Of a stretch of 64,000 nt of DNA, positions 44,433 to 56,200 are shown in pieces (positions within the stretch are counted from its first letter, which is position 1; each line of letters starts with the position of its first letter). A program made the position numbers and the translations under genes. Origin of the DNA: Thelonectria olida (Eukaryota > Ascomycota > Sordariomycetes > Hypocreales > Nectriaceae); contig JAGPYM010000005.1 in assembly GCA_020736575.1 (NCBI GenBank), positions 2,170,001 through 2,234,000 of the forward strand, written 5' to 3'. Below the pieces are notes generated by a model. It searched no databases, was not told where the DNA came from, and was given only the letters and a program-made list of their open reading frames with translations.

Positions 44433-45655
44433 TCAATATGGCCCTCTAAAATTCCCGTCCAAGCATGAGTGTTGTATACACAAGGTCTTCAAATATGCCT
44501 TGTTGAACCACGGCACCGAAACTGTCTTTATAATTAGCAAAGTAACGAGAAGTATAATTTGATTCACAATAGGTTTAACAGACCCGTGGCATTGAATAGA
44601 GTCTCGTAGTCCTTCTGCCAAGGTCCAGAGGTCTCGTGCTCGGAGCCCGCCAAAATGCGGCTGGCATCTGATATAGTTCCAGGCTTGTATTGGGGTAACT
44701 TCACCGTCTAGGACTAGGTTTGGGGCGAGGTTGAGCAAGCGATCGAGTAGAGCGGTGGGCGTTTTCTGGAATGACGGCGCAGGCGCCTTAGACGGCGTCA
44801 AAGGGGAGACGGAGAGCAGTTGGGCTGAAGTCGTGAGGGCGTGACCGTTTGGGTCATCGGGCTTGTTCGGATCGCCGTGAATGTGCTCTAGACAGGGCCG
44901 TTCGAGCCTTGATAGGTAATGATTAGTTTGGGTGCAACCAAGAGCCAGGTTCTTCACTTGACTCTACCGAATTCAATGAGAACTCACGTCAACACGAACT
45001 CCATGCCGATGGTCACCAGGTCAAGCTGGCAGAGTCGCCTGTCATCGTTTTGGGAGAATATCGCGGCTTCTGATATGTCCATCCATGAGTCTGTTGACGG
45101 TCGTTGTTGATGCTGATACAGCTGCGGCGCCGTGTGCTTTCGTTGGCCATCAATCGGATAGTAATCACTGATTGATTCAGGTGACGTCCATTGCAACGCT
45201 TCCGTGGGCATTATAGCATTTCCGACATGATACAAGTCTCTGGGGGGCACTGGGCTGGCCTTGGTCCGGTGTGCTTGTGGCTGGACCTGGCATGTCGCAG
45301 ACGATTCTGAGGGCGTGGCAAACTTGTGACCTTCTTTGACCCGTCTTTCGTCAAGCCACGCGCTGGCTGGGGCATCGATTCCGTGCTCAGACAGCAGTCC
45401 CACCAACACTATGATTGTTGTTCGAAGATTTTCAGCTTCACGCATCAGTTTGGCTTCGCTGGCTCGAGTCTGCGAGAGCTCATTTTCGAGACATCTGGTG
45501 TATTTATCCTTGCGATCACGATAGGTCCTGGGTGTGATACCTAAGCACTTCGGTGCCGAGAGTAACGATCCGAGTGGAATGCTTACTTACTGCTGGGCTC
45601 GCCTTAGTTGACCGCGCCGTTTCTCGACTGGGTCCTCCTTTGGTGCTACAGCCAT
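44433..45655 (-). CDS. bZIP transcription factor
   Basis: Three exons (45591-45655, 44988-45527, 44433-44907) join in phase to 359 residues. The introns are 63 bp (GTAAGT...CACCCAG) and 80 bp (GTGAGT...CAAG). The first intron splits the basic region. Joined, it reads KRRGQLRRAQQTYRDRKDKY, followed by the zipper heptads LENELSQ.., ASEAKLMREAENLR.. and VLVGLLSEHG. The middle is low in complexity. A conserved block TLERPCLEHIHGD leads to a C-terminal region rich in hydrophobics (LLDRLLNLAPNLVLDGEVTP, AWNYIRCQPHFGGL), as in a known group of fungal bZIP proteins with a C-terminal regulatory domain. A nuclear DNA-binding role is expected. Its targets cannot be read from the sequence. It is divergent from the secreted-protein gene at 46458, so the two share the 0.8 kb between them. 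Confidence 0.9.
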
Positions 45656-46457
45656 TTAGCCACAACCATACGGCCGTGATGGACGAGGGCGGGCTGGGGA
45701 CTGACCTCCGGGGTTGAAGACGCGAAAAATGCTCTTACTCATGAGGATAGAGGCAGTGAGAGGTTGGACGATGGTTGAACAGTTGAGATGGTGGTAATCA
45801 ATCAAGAGATGAGATAGTCAAGTGAAGGGAGATGCCGATTTCCGAAATTTAGTCACTTTGGTGCTTGGTTCTAAAAAGAGTTGGGGTTAGGGGCGCCTTT
45901 TCTCTTCTTGGGATGAAACGATGCAAGTCTCAGGTCACTGCAGGAGACGATGGCCAAGGTTGTAATCATGCTCCCCCGCACCTGTTTCATGTCTGTTGAT
46001 AAATCAAAATTGCCCTCTTAGGCAAGCGGCTGGGCGAGTTCAAGTGCGAATTAGGGGGCTCACACAAAGAGATGAGATGAAACCCGTCATCATTAGGGCT
46101 CACGAGGCTGGCAAGTCGAAACAAGGCGGCCGTGGTGGAGCGAATGGCAGCGCATCCAGAGTTTGAAGAATCCATCATGAGACAGAAGCTGGCAACCTCA
46201 TCTCGGAGAGGATCGAAGAACTATCGATTATGCTTGGTACATAACGCCTGCCACAAGAGAGTTTCGGAGCCCGTTGAACTATTAATTATTATTTAAGTCA
46301 TACGATTCCTTCCCATTCTCATAGTCCCTTCAGACTCTTAAGCTTCTCTATAGTATTCGTCTTTCAATCCAATCTTTCATTTCTTCTCAGCCTCGTCACT
46401 CTCGGTTGATCCGAGCATTTGTTCATTAATTATCCTACGCTAGTCGTACTTGTCAAA
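45656..46457. promoter_or_regulatory. Divergent promoter region, bZIP gene and secreted-protein gene
   Basis: The two genes point away from each other, so this segment must hold both promoters. An AT-rich stretch (TTAATTATTATTTAAG, 46281-46297) lies about 165 bases before the ATG at 46458. A CT-rich leader follows. No specific operator was recognised. Confidence 0.4.
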
Positions 46458-47407
46458 ATGATCTCTTCACTCTTTACCTTTGTACTCCTCGCTTCGACAG
46501 GCCTTGTCGAGTGCGCATCTGTTCTCAGTCCAAGAAGAAACGGCAACTTTGGGGGCAGCCGCTCCGGAGGCAAGGGACAAGGGCAACAAAGGGTTCTCAA
46601 CAAAAACCTAGTCCAGAGCGCTAGTGGCTTGACCGGCCAGGAACCGGGAACTCAGGGCATCAAGCCGGGACAGGCAATATCGGCAACGTAAGTCATCCAT
46701 TCAATCCAACTCAGCCCCGGTAGTTGCTCACTACGAACAACCTGCACAGCGACAACAATAACTTTATCAACTTCTGTGAGGGCCAGCAGATAACCAACGG
46801 CATGCAAATTACGTCTGGGTCGTGCAACGGCATCCCCATGGGCAAGATCCCCGCGACCCAAAATATGATCTCGGCCATTATCACAAATCCCAAGCCCGGC
46901 GACAAACTCAACTCTGGCGATACGTTCAACATCTCGGTGCAGACATCTCATCTCAACGCTGGCCACTTTGTCAATCCCACAACCAACTACTACACGGCGC
47001 CCCAGGATCTTGACGCCAACGGAGACGTTATCGGCCACTGTCACGTCACCATCCAGGACATTGGCTCGCTGCGGTCTACAACACCGCCAGATCCAACCAC
47101 GTTTGCCTTTTTCAAGGGAATTGACGACGCAGGCAACGGCCAAGGTCTCTTACAGGCGCAGGTCGACGGCGGTCTTCCTCCAGGCACTTATCGTGCCTGC
47201 ACCATGATTGCTGCTCAGAACCATCAACCCGTCAACATGCCCGTTGCTCAACGTGGCGCCCAAGATGACTGCACGAAATTCGAAGTCGTGGGCAACGGCG
47301 GCGACTCGACGTCGCCCAACCAAAAGAACGGCGACATGACGCAGAACCAGGATGAAGAAGGGTTTATTAACGGGGGGAGAGATGGAAAGAATAAGATTAA
47401 TAGTTAG
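46458..47407 (+). CDS. Conserved fungal secreted protein of unknown function
   Basis: Two exons (46458-46687, 46750-47407) give 295 residues. The intron is 62 bp (GTAAGT...CACAG). Residues 1-20 (MISSLFTFVLLASTGLVECA) are a signal peptide. A Gly/Arg/Ser-rich segment (NFGGSRSGGKGQGQQR) follows, then a conserved core from about 75 to 245: NNFINFCEGQQITNG, NGIPMGKIPATQNMISAI, NISVQTSHLNAGHFVNPTTN, TYYTAPQ-type and GLPPGTYRACTMIAAQNHQP. The end is acidic and low in complexity. The core is typical of a conserved fungal extracellular family that is often misnamed ribosomal protein S17 in databases. No catalytic motif is visible. No GPI-type C-terminal helix is seen, so it is probably released or wall-bound. 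Confidence 0.8.
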
Positions 47408-48574
47408 AAAACAGGTTTAGCCTTTTAGATTTTAAAAGTACAAGCAAGTCTTTTAATTGATAACCAGTTTTATGCTACTCATTAATTTGGCTATCGTATA
47501 GTGACATACTTTTAGGTACCAAAGCTCTTCAATGAACTTACCTATGTTTACCGCAGAGCTGGACCTGCCAGATGAGCTCGCCATTCAGAATCATGACGAG
47601 GCCTTTCTATTCAGCCGCTCGTGGAGGCCTTTTGAATATGTACGAATGATGAAGGGTGTCCAAAACTGGCTCGCGTGAGCATCACAGAACAGACCAGGGC
47701 TAATATAAAAGAATACCATGAGGCCAGCTTGTATTGCGAACCATGGGTCCTTCATGGTCCGGTGTGTACATCTCTGCATGTGAAGATCGACTTTGCATCT
47801 TGCCAGACGGGAGCAACTACAGGTCATTTAGAGGCCCAGTTTCGACCAATGACATCCAGTGCAGGCAGGGAGACCAGGTTTTGACGCTGTAGGAATCGCC
47901 GAAAATAGGTCTCAAGCCATCAGTAGTGTATGTGCTCACTGTCGATACGAGCTTATCTGATGTTACGTCGAACGTAGTACCTCGCGTACGTTGGGCTCTA
48001 GAAAAGTCGGAATGCTACGTAGGATCGTATCGCCCGACGGGCTTGTAGGCATATCGACCAACAACGCTCGTTTGGTGCAAGGGCTGTCCGGATATGCGGG
48101 GATGATCTGCACACCCGGGCCTAAGCCTCGTTCTAGACCCCCAAAATCAGGGTCTAACAAGGGACCCCTTGGTTATGCATTTCGTAAAGAAAATACCGAC
48201 TGCATACTCTTTCCGAGATGCAGGCAAAGTGGGACGACCTGCTGGTTGCTGGCTCTTTCTTTGCGTAGAGTGCGTTAAGCAAAGTGTCGGAAGGGAACAC
48301 ATGACCACCGGCGATGTTAAATTTAGGTGCACTACGTACAGATTCCGAGGTCCTGAGATGATAGGAAGATACAGGGACGAGAGTGTTGAGATGTAAAAGT
48401 ATAAGAGGACCATGAAGTCTTTGCGAATGAGATCCGTTCCATGATCACCACCACAATCATCAAGCTCATCAGCAAACAACACCTTCGTCTCTACTTCACA
48501 TCGCAACCGCCCCTGGGGACGACTAAAACCGCAACCACCACATACACCACAATAAACTATCTACGTCAACCATC
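47408..48574. other. Intergenic (1.2 kb)
   Basis: Several short open stretches on the plus strand (47540-47690 and 47991-48180) look faintly protein-like but are broken by stops and match no family I know. They could be old remains. The last 140 bases are a CA-rich leader before the ATG at 48575. Confidence 0.35.
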
Positions 48575-48994
48575 ATGCATTTCGCTACCGTCTTCACTGC
48601 CGTCGCCGCTCTGGCCTCCACCGCAGCCGCTCTCCCTGCTGCCGAAAGCATCGACAAGCGCACCATGATCCCCAACCAAGTCTCAGTCAACGTCGTCATC
48701 GTCAACGGCATGGTCCCAGGACAGACTACACAGGACGTTGTCGTCCCCCTGGGCAAGCTCACCAACTTCGAGGACGTCAACTTCACCGAGCTGCGGATCA
48801 AGAGCCTCAACAAGGTCGCCCCTGTCCCGGCGCCCGATATCAACAAGGTTATCTGCCAGAGATACCGAGACGAGTACGGCGCTCAGCCTGGCAGCGAGCC
48901 ATTCACTAAGAAGAACCCTACTCTGGTCGACACCAACTCGATCAAACTTGGCTGGATTTTGTGCTACGTTGCGGGATACGGTGTGAAGGTTTAA
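48575..48994 (+). CDS. Small secreted protein, effector-like
   Basis: A single exon of 139 residues. Residues 1-20 (MHFATVFTAVAALASTAAAL) are a clear signal peptide. A short pro-segment ends at a dibasic site (ESIDKR, residues 24-29), which suits Kex2 processing. The mature part, about 110 residues, has only two Cys (CQRYRDEYG and WILCYVAGYG), enough for one disulphide, and a repeated hydrophobic pattern (VSVNVVIVNGMVPGQTTQDV). I recognise no domain. The 5' leader is long, CA-rich and typical of highly expressed fungal genes. The size, signal peptide, KR site and lack of a domain make it an effector or wall-protein candidate, nothing more. Confidence 0.75.
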   Translation: MHFATVFTAVAALASTAAALPAAESIDKRTMIPNQVSVNVVIVNGMVPGQTTQDVVVPLGKLTNFEDVNFTELRIKSLNKVAPVPAPDINKVICQRYRDEYGAQPGSEPFTKKNPTLVDTNSIKLGWILCYVAGYGVKV

Positions 48995-51088
48995 AAGTGG
49001 TCTCTTTATCAGGCCTGGGTAGACTTGGATGTTTCATCTGAAAGGATAGACTTGTGATAAGTGGATCTCTTTTGTAAACGCCTCACAGAATATCTCTTAT
49101 AGAATAGCCATTTCTTCTTAATGCAAGTTACTCCTTTTGTTGTCCTGTTTTTAATAATTCCGAACTTGTGTCAAGGATTAGGTACATATGCTGAGTCGAC
49201 TCCTGCATCTTCTTGAAAACTTTGAAATTTCCCCATATCGCAATCTTACCACCGAAGAGCATAAAAGCGGTTAACGCAAATTGCCCGCTAAAGATAATGA
49301 CGGAAGCCTGGTGCACGTCTGATACTTCTCTACACAACGAGTTCCGTTTGTGCTGATCGAGGCTACGGCTACAGGCTAGGTGGGAAAGGGTAATGAGCCA
49401 GCAACCCTATCATCAACCGGAAAATCGCCAACGCAGACCGACCCAATATCTCCAACCCGACCACCGACGTCGCACATGGCCCAATAACGTAGAGAACCGT
49501 GCTATCGAACGCCTCTAGATTCTGAAGAAGATGAAAAGAACCTAGAAAGATTGTACCAGACTCTAGATGACCAAGCAGCTGAAAATGTAGCAGCAATGGC
49601 CATGCTTGAGCATCCTACCACGTCAAGGGCTTAATTAACAAGATGTCGACCACGGATCTATCCAACAGTAAGAATGGACTACAGAGCAGCTCCTTAACGC
49701 CGTAACATCCCAAGACCGTGTGCTAAATAAGACGAGTTTAAGCAATGAGCAATGAAGTACCCCATCACTAGTCCAAGCATAAGCATCGGCATAATTCTGG
49801 GGTAAACAAGTGTGGAAAAGGAGTTTCATTGCCCCCGAAGCACCCCAAGTCCAGACTCAGAAGAAGTTCTTGTGCCAAAGCCAATGTTATTGAAGCGGCT
49901 CTATCTTCGCTTTAAAATACTTACTCCAGTCCTTGAAAAAGGCAGTGGAGGGTACAGGCTCAATAATCAGTAAATGCAGCCGTGGGGAAGAAGCGTGTGT
50001 CGCCCCGATGCTTTCGAGAGCTGATCTCGTGGTCCTCACGAAGATCAACCCCCGGAATCACGAACCGCAGGCTGGAATACATACCCTAGGCCCACATATT
50101 GGTAAAACGGATTTCAGGGGAGGTGCTCATCCATGAGCGAGGCTTATTAACGTGCCCAAGTCCTTTTTCCAGCCTATAAGACAAGGGTCTTGTTATTAAC
50201 GCCTACCTGGACCGAACAACGGCCCTTGAACGAACAAAAAGCACCAAACTTTCTACTGATGCCGGCCGCTATAAGAACACCATTGCTGAGCGTCTTGGTG
50301 AAGTGGTTGACGAATGGAACCGCGGCCAAACATTAGGCCACTACAAAGGCATCACGAAGATGCGTCGCCCCTTCGAAGTCATCATGCGCAATGTGGTACG
50401 GTACCAATGTGAACCCCGCAGGTGCTGGTTCATGCTTATCAATGTGATAGTCAGGAACTCAAGGCTCAGACCTGGCAGCTCCCGAATGCCGTACCCTATG
50501 TAACAGTATTGACGGGCAAATACACAACTAATAGTAACCCAACGTGTGAGTCCCTCACTATGTGAAAAACCAAAAAATCTGACGTCAGCCGACGGTTGAG
50601 CGGCGTTGTCGGCTGGCGGAGCAGGGTTGCTCCGAGCTGAGATGCTTCTTCAAAGTTGCGCCATGTTGCAGTGAGCTTAGAACACTGCAGCTTGATGGGC
50701 TCTCTTCCATGTATCAATAATTAGTACGACTGTTCCAAGATATGATTTTGGATTATTTCCTCATTGTGTATGTATTAGAGCCTACATTCTTCCTACCGTC
50801 AGACTGGCCTTCAACTCTGTGCCTTGAGTTAGTGCGCCGACAGGCACAAGTCAGCTTAACTTCCATGCCAATGAAGATCGCCGTCCGCCGAAGCTCAGAA
50901 CCATGTTCCATTTCGGCTCTAGCCTGCGGTTAGGAACTGGCGAGCTCACCTTAGTAAGACCACCATCCCAAGATTCAAGTCAGCACACGGTTTCGTGGCG
51001 CTGAAAATAAAAGGCAGCTTCTCCCTCCGCCGCTTCCGAAACCTCTCAGTGTCATATTAATACTCAAAACCCTTCAGAAACGACCACA
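48995..51088. other. Intergenic (2.1 kb)
   Basis: A protein-like but orphan stretch (about 50213-50400, plus; ALERTKSTKLSTDAGRYKN ... GHYKGITKMRRPFEV) may be a gene remnant. A perfect 8-bp stem (CAGCCGAC at 50586-50593 and GTCGGCTG at 50608-50615) lies to its right. Nothing else is supported. Confidence 0.35.
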
Positions 51089-51543
51089 ATGGCGCCTAAA
51101 AGCATCCACAGCTTCTACCGTATTTGGTTCACGTGGGTGGACCCTCTCACCTTGGCGCCCACAGTCTATGCGCTCATTTTTACGCCCGAATTCATGCTGG
51201 AAAGCCTCGTTCCAGTGACTATATTGGTCTACAACCCAGACCAGAGCTTTCTCTTCCATCAGCTCGCCGCTCTTTACGCGTTCGTGGGCACTATGCTCGC
51301 TGGTGTGCTACGCGTCAGCCCTGACAGCAAAGTGTGGAGGACCATCATTTCGGGGTCTTGCTCATCGACGTCATCATCCTCGCTAGCATGTATATGAGCC
51401 TCATCCAGCAGGACCGCCTTAATACGGCGAAATGGCGGTGGCAGGACTGGGGGAACCTGTTGTGGACAGGCGCAGTTGCTGTCATTAGGACCGCGTTCTT
51501 GGTTGGCGTTGGGAATGGTGAGGGTAAAGGGAAGAAGGCATGA
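51089..51543 (+). pseudogene. DUF7704-type membrane protein with a one-base frameshift
   Basis: The first frame (51089 onward) reads SFYRIWFTWVDPLTLAPTVY, then LFHQLAALYAFVGTMLAG and DSKVWRTI. From about 51349 the homologous text continues one frame away: FGVLLIDVIILASMYMSLI, WQDWGNLLWTG and TAFLVGVG, to a stop at 51543. Together the two halves show the complete four-helix layout of DUF7704 proteins (about 150 residues). The break lies in ATTTCGGGGTC (51347-51357), where one base seems missing from the T3 or G4 run. No intron would mend it without deleting a membrane helix. It is either a recent loss or a homopolymer error in the assembly, since everything else is intact. Confidence 0.75.
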
Positions 51544-51916
51544 TGAGAAAGAGTCTAATGAAGCATGCTTCTTATTCAAGAACAGGTCCTTTTGGCTTGT
51601 GCCAGAGTCATGTGAGGGCCTTTCTACCTGGATCGAACCTTGACATAGCCTCGGTTACCGGCCTCTCAATGGAATAAAGCCAGATTCTGTGTGCTGATGC
51701 TGGTGATCCATGCCCCAAATGACCCCTATTGCCTGCTTCGAGATCCTGCTGTCAGCCTTGCGTGTGGAACCCCCCTAGGCGGTTTATTTCGACCCAACAG
51801 GGACCTCCAGCGCTCTTTTCTTGCACAGCATGCCATGATCTTCCACCTCGACTCTTGATCAACAGACGCAGTCCCTCTTGAGAACAACAACTCACTGAAG
51901 AGTGCGCAGTTTTAAC
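51544..51916. other. Intergenic
   Basis: Short gap between the DUF7704 gene and the next plus-strand gene. No feature was recognised. Confidence 0.45.
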
Positions 51917-53179
51917 ATGGAAGTTTCGACTGTAGCGGATGATCTCTGCCCGCCCGGCGAGAGTCGCACTGGAAGGGAGCTCATCGTCAAGCTCGTCGTT
52001 GCACACGTCACCGCGGTCGTCGCATTCTGTAACCTGCTCTCCTTGCGCAATGAGCGATTGGACTCGATCGAACCAGTCTTATTTCTCTTTTCTCCCCTTT
52101 GTTTCCTGCTCCAGACGGTGCTAGGTCTCGTCTTGATCCACGTTGTATTTCTCTGCAATGTCGTGGTCGCACCCAAGTCATTCTCAAACGAGCTCCACGT
52201 ATATGTGCGGCGATGGAGGGTCCTCTTCTGCAAAAAGTGTCGCCTTGAGAGAGCTTCAAACCTCAGTCGCACCTCTACTGGAATGACGGAAGCAAACAGC
52301 CCCCAATCCCCTGCTCAGTCCAGGCTTGGAAGCGCTTGGGTGAGATTGGGAAGGTCGCTGGCTGTGGTCGGAACGCTTTTCCAGTGTGTAGCCACGATAT
52401 TTCTCTACAGACGACGAATGGGACTGCACGGCTGGGAGGCCCTCACCGTCGCTGATCATCGGTGCTTTGAACTTGCCGTAGGGGGCACCACTGCCTCTCT
52501 CATATCCCTCGCGTTATTGCTCAGATTTCCGGGGTTCTGCACACCGGCACCCGAAACCAACTACATCGAGGCTTTCGAAATAGATCCCGCGATTTCCTTC
52601 TTCAGAGGCGACCCGAGAAGAGTACAAAGATGGTGGAAATTCGTCTATTTCAGCGGCACTCAATCATTCTCGAGTTCGACGGCATTTACCTACTTCTTCT
52701 GCGTCTTGGCTAGCATATTGAACGGCCACTCAGTAACAATGTTATCAGTGGGTGGTGTTTATTCTGCCTTGTATGAAGATTTTGCAGATAGCCTCCCTTC
52801 TGGATCTTCAAAGGCAAAGTTTTTTCAAGTTGTGGCATTCTCGATCGCGGTTATATTCCTCGGCAGCAACTTGTGGGTGCGTTGCGTCCCGAAAGGGGCG
52901 GTGGCCCGGTTGCCGATTTGGGTGTTGCTGCCATTGTGCTTACTTGCGATGTGCGGTGCGCTGTTATTCTTCTGCCTAATAATGTTTCTTTTGCTTCCAT
53001 GGATGATTCTTTGGATGCCCGGAATGATCAGTGGAAGCAGCTGTATTCTATTTATTAAGATTAAAGAGACAAGAATGCTTTTTCAGCAGCCGCCATTTGG
53101 CCCCGCTACCGAGGAGCACCTAACGTGCCCAGCTCTCTGGAAGGACCCAGCAACCGAATACCTTTGGTCTCTTATGTAA
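51917..53179 (+). CDS. Multi-pass membrane protein of unknown function
   Basis: A single exon of 420 residues from the ATG at 51917 (MEVSTVADDLCPPG). I count about seven hydrophobic segments: about residues 23-43 (ELIVKLVVAHVTAVVAF), 55-90 (FLFSPLCFLLQTVLGLVLIH), 145-165 (LAVVGTLFQCVATIFLY), 182-200 (ASLISLALLLRFP), 250-270 (AFTYFFCVLASIL), 308-325 (FQVVAFSIAVIFLG) and 340-375 (WVLLPLCLLAMCGALLFFC). A charged loop (RRWRVLFCKKCRLERAS) lies between the second and third. I know no family for it. The stop is followed at once by a 100-bp AT-rich patch and then the 3' end of the NLR gene on the opposite strand. Confidence 0.7.
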   Translation: MEVSTVADDLCPPGESRTGRELIVKLVVAHVTAVVAFCNLLSLRNERLDSIEPVLFLFSPLCFLLQTVLGLVLIHVVFLCNVVVAPKSFSNELHVYVRRWRVLFCKKCRLERASNLSRTSTGMTEANSPQSPAQSRLGSAWVRLGRSLAVVGTLFQCVATIFLYRRRMGLHGWEALTVADHRCFELAVGGTTASLISLALLLRFPGFCTPAPETNYIEAFEIDPAISFFRGDPRRVQRWWKFVYFSGTQSFSSSTAFTYFFCVLASILNGHSVTMLSVGGVYSALYEDFADSLPSGSSKAKFFQVVAFSIAVIFLGSNLWVRCVPKGAVARLPIWVLLPLCLLAMCGALLFFCLIMFLLLPWMILWMPGMISGSSCILFIKIKETRMLFQQPPFGPATEEHLTCPALWKDPATEYLWSLM

Positions 53180-53280
53180 GTTAAATAATTAAATAAATTT
53201 TAAATTTTTATTTATATTATACTATTAGACCCTATTCTAGATTTTAATACTAGAAGTAAGTTATTAAATTGCCCTAAAGG
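53180..53280. repeat. Small AT-rich patch between convergent genes
   Basis: About 100 bases of nearly pure A/T (TTAAATAATTAAATAAATTT style) ending in a CTAAAGGCTAAACTGG segment. It resembles the RIP-mutated sequence at the right end and may be a small remnant of it. It may also hold the 3' ends of both transcripts. Confidence 0.45.
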
Positions 53281-56200
53281 CTAAACTGGCCTAAAGTCAC
53301 TACTAAAATGTGAAGCCTGGTCCCCGATAGTTATGCTAAGAAGGACGGAAGAGTCGAGACCCGATCTTCTCTCGTAGTAGTCGGGGTAGTAATCTTTACG
53401 TGGATACCATAATTCCACCGTTTGCGAGCCGGCCTTCGAGGACAATCGCTCCTGTTTCTCCGCTCGAGTGCAAACCCGTGAGCCCTGCCCTGGGTCCCAA
53501 CCACTCCGACCTTGTTCTATAACACTCGCGGCGGCCATGTAACCGCTGAGTTTGGCCCACTCAGCCGGCGTCTTCGCGTCCATGCCATCTCTTACGTCAG
53601 TAGGAGCTCCGTGGTTCATTAACACATTGATTTCGTCCATACTACCATGACTTGCAGCGCTGTGAAGAGGGGTAACACCATTGAAGTCAGCTTTTCCCGG
53701 ATCACATCCTGCAGTGATCAAGCGTTCGGCTATCATGATATGTCCCCGAATAATTGCCGCATGGAGGGCGGTACCACCAAAGCGGCTTCCTGGAGCGTTG
53801 AGTTCGTCATGCGTTGCCGACTGAAGCAATATCTCGACCGCTTCGTCAAGTCCTAGCGAAGAGGCGTAATAAAGTGAAGTTGCATGTCTGGGGAAAATAT
53901 TCCATTTGAATGGTGCATCCGCATTGAACACCTGGACCCACGACATGAAGTATTGGCGAGCTTCCTGAGAAAAAAAACGTATGGTGAGTTTTCGTAATTC
54001 CTCCGTCTTCACTGCACTGCGAGCATGATAGAACCAGTATTTCGCGGCGTAATTAAGCAGCGGCAGTTGTCCCAGCCGAGCCAAGTATGCTTCTTCGGTA
54101 GAAGAAGGCCCGGATGACAAGTCCAAGAAGAATAGGTAAGTAAGACAACCCTGGGCCAAGTCCCGATGGCAGGCTTCGGGTCGGAGGGCGAACCTGGCGG
54201 TTTTTAGGTTTTGGCTGATCTCTGATGACACAAGGTAGTCCCGGACTGATAGGTGAGAGAGCATGACATGGCCATCTGATGAGAGGGTAACGAGGCTATT
54301 TCCAAGCACCATAATTTCTTGAGGGCTCATTAGCCGAGCCTCTTCATCGATGCAATCGCTGTCCTCCTCGATGGCGAGCGCTTCCCAGAGTTGATGCAGA
54401 GTGATAGGTACGGCAGAAAACGACAGCCACATCAGCACCTTCTGGACTAGCGGGGCATCTGATGGTGTTATGCGTGCCAGGATTCTTCTGTATGTTTCAT
54501 TTAGTCCACGTGGTAGTATCTTAAGGGACTTCTTGATGTCGCGAATCGTTCTGCAGCCGCCGAGGGAGTCCAACTGACACGCTGCCCACTGAAAACTAGT
54601 ATTGTTTGTTAGCCATGACTGGTATTACCTATAAAATGGGTTCTGTGAAGGTATCTTACTTTCCCTTGCATTCTGATAACAAAGAGGCTGACACAAGACT
54701 TCGGAGCTTTGGGGATAGCCAGCCTAGTTCTAGGCTGTTGTCTAAACGGTCCGCAATGTACCGATGAATGTCGTCATCAACTTCTGGAATATGATCTTCC
54801 AACGACACATGTCGCACTTTCTTGAAAACCTGTCGTATCCCAGCCTCGTTTCGACTCGTTGCCATGATCCTGATCGTCGAGGCTGAGTCAACCAGGCTGA
54901 CCAGACTCTGCGCAAGTGACCTGCAATCAGCAACCTCGTCGAGGGCGTCGACGAAGAGATAGACTCGTCGCTTCTTGGCAAGTGATTCAATGGCCTCATG
55001 CATCAGCTTGATCGTTGGGCGTGTTCCCTGGCCTTGTTCCGTGCTCGATTGGTATTCACATAGGAGCTTTGCTGGGAGGTACTTGAGCTGAGCGCATAAC
55101 TGGGTCAATACGGTTCCGAGGATATTGACCATATCCTGAGAGTCAGGATCGCGGAAGTCGCAGTAAGCGAAGGCGTATATCGCTTTGTCGTCAAGCTGAC
55201 CGATCTCGCCAGCAACGACGTCGATTGCGTGGCTCCTGAAACGCATAGATTTAGACAACATCCAGAACAACATCTCCATTGTGTGAAAAGTACTTACATC
55301 ATAACAGTTTTTCCAAAACCAGCTAAGTTGGAGTTAGCAAATGCTAGATATATACCTAACTTTGCGCCCATGCTTAGGAAGGGTTGTTTCTCCTCATATT
55401 AACTTACGGAGTCCGCTCAGCCACAAAAGTGCATCCCTTGATTCACTTCCCTCCGACCACGTTCTGAAATCTTTACTTTGCAGAAACCATTTTGAAGTTC
55501 CAGACTGATGTGCTTCAGAGGCTGAGTGGTGGGCTTGTCCAGGCTTCAGCGGTGAGAGCCAATCAACAACTGCCTTCTGTTGTTCATCTAAGCGGCGTGA
55601 GGATTTTTTGAGTGAATAGAATGTACGCATCGTAGCTACACATACCAAGCTGAGCCTCGGTCAGATTTCTCAATAAGCTATCTAGACGGTGGTGGGAGCT
55701 GTCTATTTTGTATCCGAGAGATATTGATAACCGCTCTATGTTTTGAATCATGACCCTTTCCTCATGAGAAAGGACAGGGAAAGTCAGCCCCGACCTTGTT
55801 GCTTGTATTCCTCTCCAGACGCACTTACGAATTGTGAGAGCTTATTGCTAGATTTAGGTCCGCTTTGCATTGCTGTAGATTGGCAATTGAGTCTGCCACC
55901 TCATTGCCTTTTAGTTTCCACGCAACAGACTGAAGGAATGCCTTGCGCTTTGACTCCAAGACAGCCTCAACATTCTCCGGTCGGAAACGGCTTTCTAGAT
56001 TCCGAAGCTCATCTAGACATCTCGCCAGGGCTGTGCGGACACTTTCGGCCGTCTTTTGCGATGCGTCAAGCCTCATTGGTTCCATGCCATCAAACGAATC
56101 ATCCTTGTGGAGGCCCGATTCGAATGCTTCTATTAGAGTGCGAAGATCGCGCACCTCTTCTATCACTTTGGCCAACATCTCGGGAATTGTGTGTATGGCA

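Noticed and set aside
50586..50615. Perfect 8-bp inverted repeat as a possible terminator or operator
   Set aside because: It is isolated from any supported gene. A stem of this size is expected by chance in 64 kb.
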